Assembly (NCBI GenBank): GCA_016700115.1
Contig: CP064999.1
Coordinates: 4,030,001-4,094,000 of the forward strand
Direction of reading: 5' to 3'
Source of the DNA: Sphingobacteriales bacterium
GTDB taxonomy: Bacteria; Bacteroidota; Bacteroidia; Chitinophagales; UBA2359
DNA: 64,000 nt
Shown: positions 63,727 through 64,000 of the stretch, in pieces
Numbering within the stretch: the first letter of the stretch is position 1
Layout of the letters: the number at the start of each line of letters is the position of its first letter
The notes under the pieces: model-generated
Database searches by the model: none
What the model saw: the letters and a program-made list of their open reading frames with translations, nothing else
Told to the model about the DNA's origin: nothing
Program-made: the position numbers and the translations under genes

Positions 63727-64000
63727 ATGGATTGGCAGGAACAATATGAGCGTGCAGCCGAAACTGAAAGGAATGAATACAAATTAATGCCTTTAGAGCA
63801 GGTTCTTCTTCATATTAAGGAAGGACGATATGGGATTTACCCTTCAATCTGGCGCGATGTGGAAACCCGCGCTACATTGGAACAAGCAGGCTGGTTATTG
63901 TACGAAGTGCTTCACCGGAATATTGAATATCTGATACGATGCAATGCTGCCGAAGCCTTGTTGACCTTAATGGGTTATACAGATGTCATCGAAAATTTAG
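63727..64000 (+). CDS. Unknown protein, cut by the right edge
   Basis: The frame starts at ATG 63727, 10 bases after the rsmB stop, and stays open to the end of the window (91 codons). It opens MDWQEQYERAAETERNEYK, with LLHIKEGRYGIYPSIWRDVE and LEQAGWLLYEVLHRNIEYLI later. No signal peptide or TM segment is seen, so it is likely cytoplasmic and helical. Possibly co-transcribed with lgt-tilS-rsmB. No family recognised; the C-terminus is missing. Confidence 0.6.
   Translation, partial: MDWQEQYERAAETERNEYKLMPLEQVLLHIKEGRYGIYPSIWRDVETRATLEQAGWLLYEVLHRNIEYLIRCNAAEALLTLMGYTDVIENL

Overview
The window is a 64 kb piece of a Bacteroidota chromosome, probably from the Saprospiria/Chitinophagia side of the phylum. 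The pointers are a type IX secretion (T9SS) adhesin with a CHU_C-type sorting domain next to a PorP/SprF-family gene, a lectin with a SprB-type repeat, a PUR/DUF3276 protein, a eukaryote/archaeal-like ProS, and promoter boxes of the TAnnTTTG type. Most genes lack a clear Shine-Dalgarno sequence. No species can be named from sequence alone.

Layout. 1-5075: a cut-off membrane-protein gene, a DEAD-box RNA helicase, and a two-gene sugar unit (GH1 glycosidase plus sorbosone-dehydrogenase-like lipoprotein). 5076-20588: an accessory island rich in conflict genes. It opens with a 21-bp minisatellite. A Panacea antitoxin/toxin pair follows, ending in a candidate integron attC-like site, then a zinc-ribbon HEPN gene enclosed by 13-bp inverted repeats. 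Next come a three-gene TIGR04255 cassette and a type I restriction-modification locus. That locus runs hsdR, a 73-bp repeat array, GxxExxY, hsdS, four-helix-bundle gene 1, BroN-Fic, four-helix-bundle gene 2, hsdM. A short repeat related to CCCAACYRCTAAAAAACCAC recurs at three module boundaries (8471, 10633, 20064). 20589-26706: an FN3-like protein, mltG, a secreted dockerin-ended protein, and a TIR-iSTAND-like gene followed by a MoxR-type AAA+ ATPase gene. 26840-34474: a DUF3276 protein, a lectin, and the PorP/adhesin pair. 34636-43903: tRNA-Arg(ACG), proS, trmN6-ybaB, a large Asp-box propeller protein and other envelope proteins. 43904-45019: a gene-free stretch with a second 21-bp array (phased TTCGCTTGCGAA motifs) and a 42-bp array. 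45020-50593: a tightly packed HlyD-RND-TolC efflux operon. 50864-64000: core metabolism and housekeeping (cytochrome lipoprotein, fabD, queD, clpB, accD, aspartate aminotransferase, lgt, tilS, rsmB) and a gene cut by the right edge.

Most interesting material: (i) the type I locus carries two 23S-IVS-like four-helix-bundle elements whose flanking inverted repeats supply stop codons to the neighbouring genes and leave the next gene starting immediately after; (ii) the 5' end of the GxxExxY gene (leader plus first 13 codons) is tandemly repeated about nine times; (iii) the HEPN/Panacea region has integron-cassette-like ends; (iv) a compact TIR-iSTAND/MoxR pair whose TIR domain seems to lack the catalytic Glu; (v) three intergenic arrays have periods of 21 or 42 bp, whole numbers of DNA helical turns.

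All functional calls rest on motif reading by eye. No database search was possible, and family names given for unusual genes should be confirmed by profile searches.
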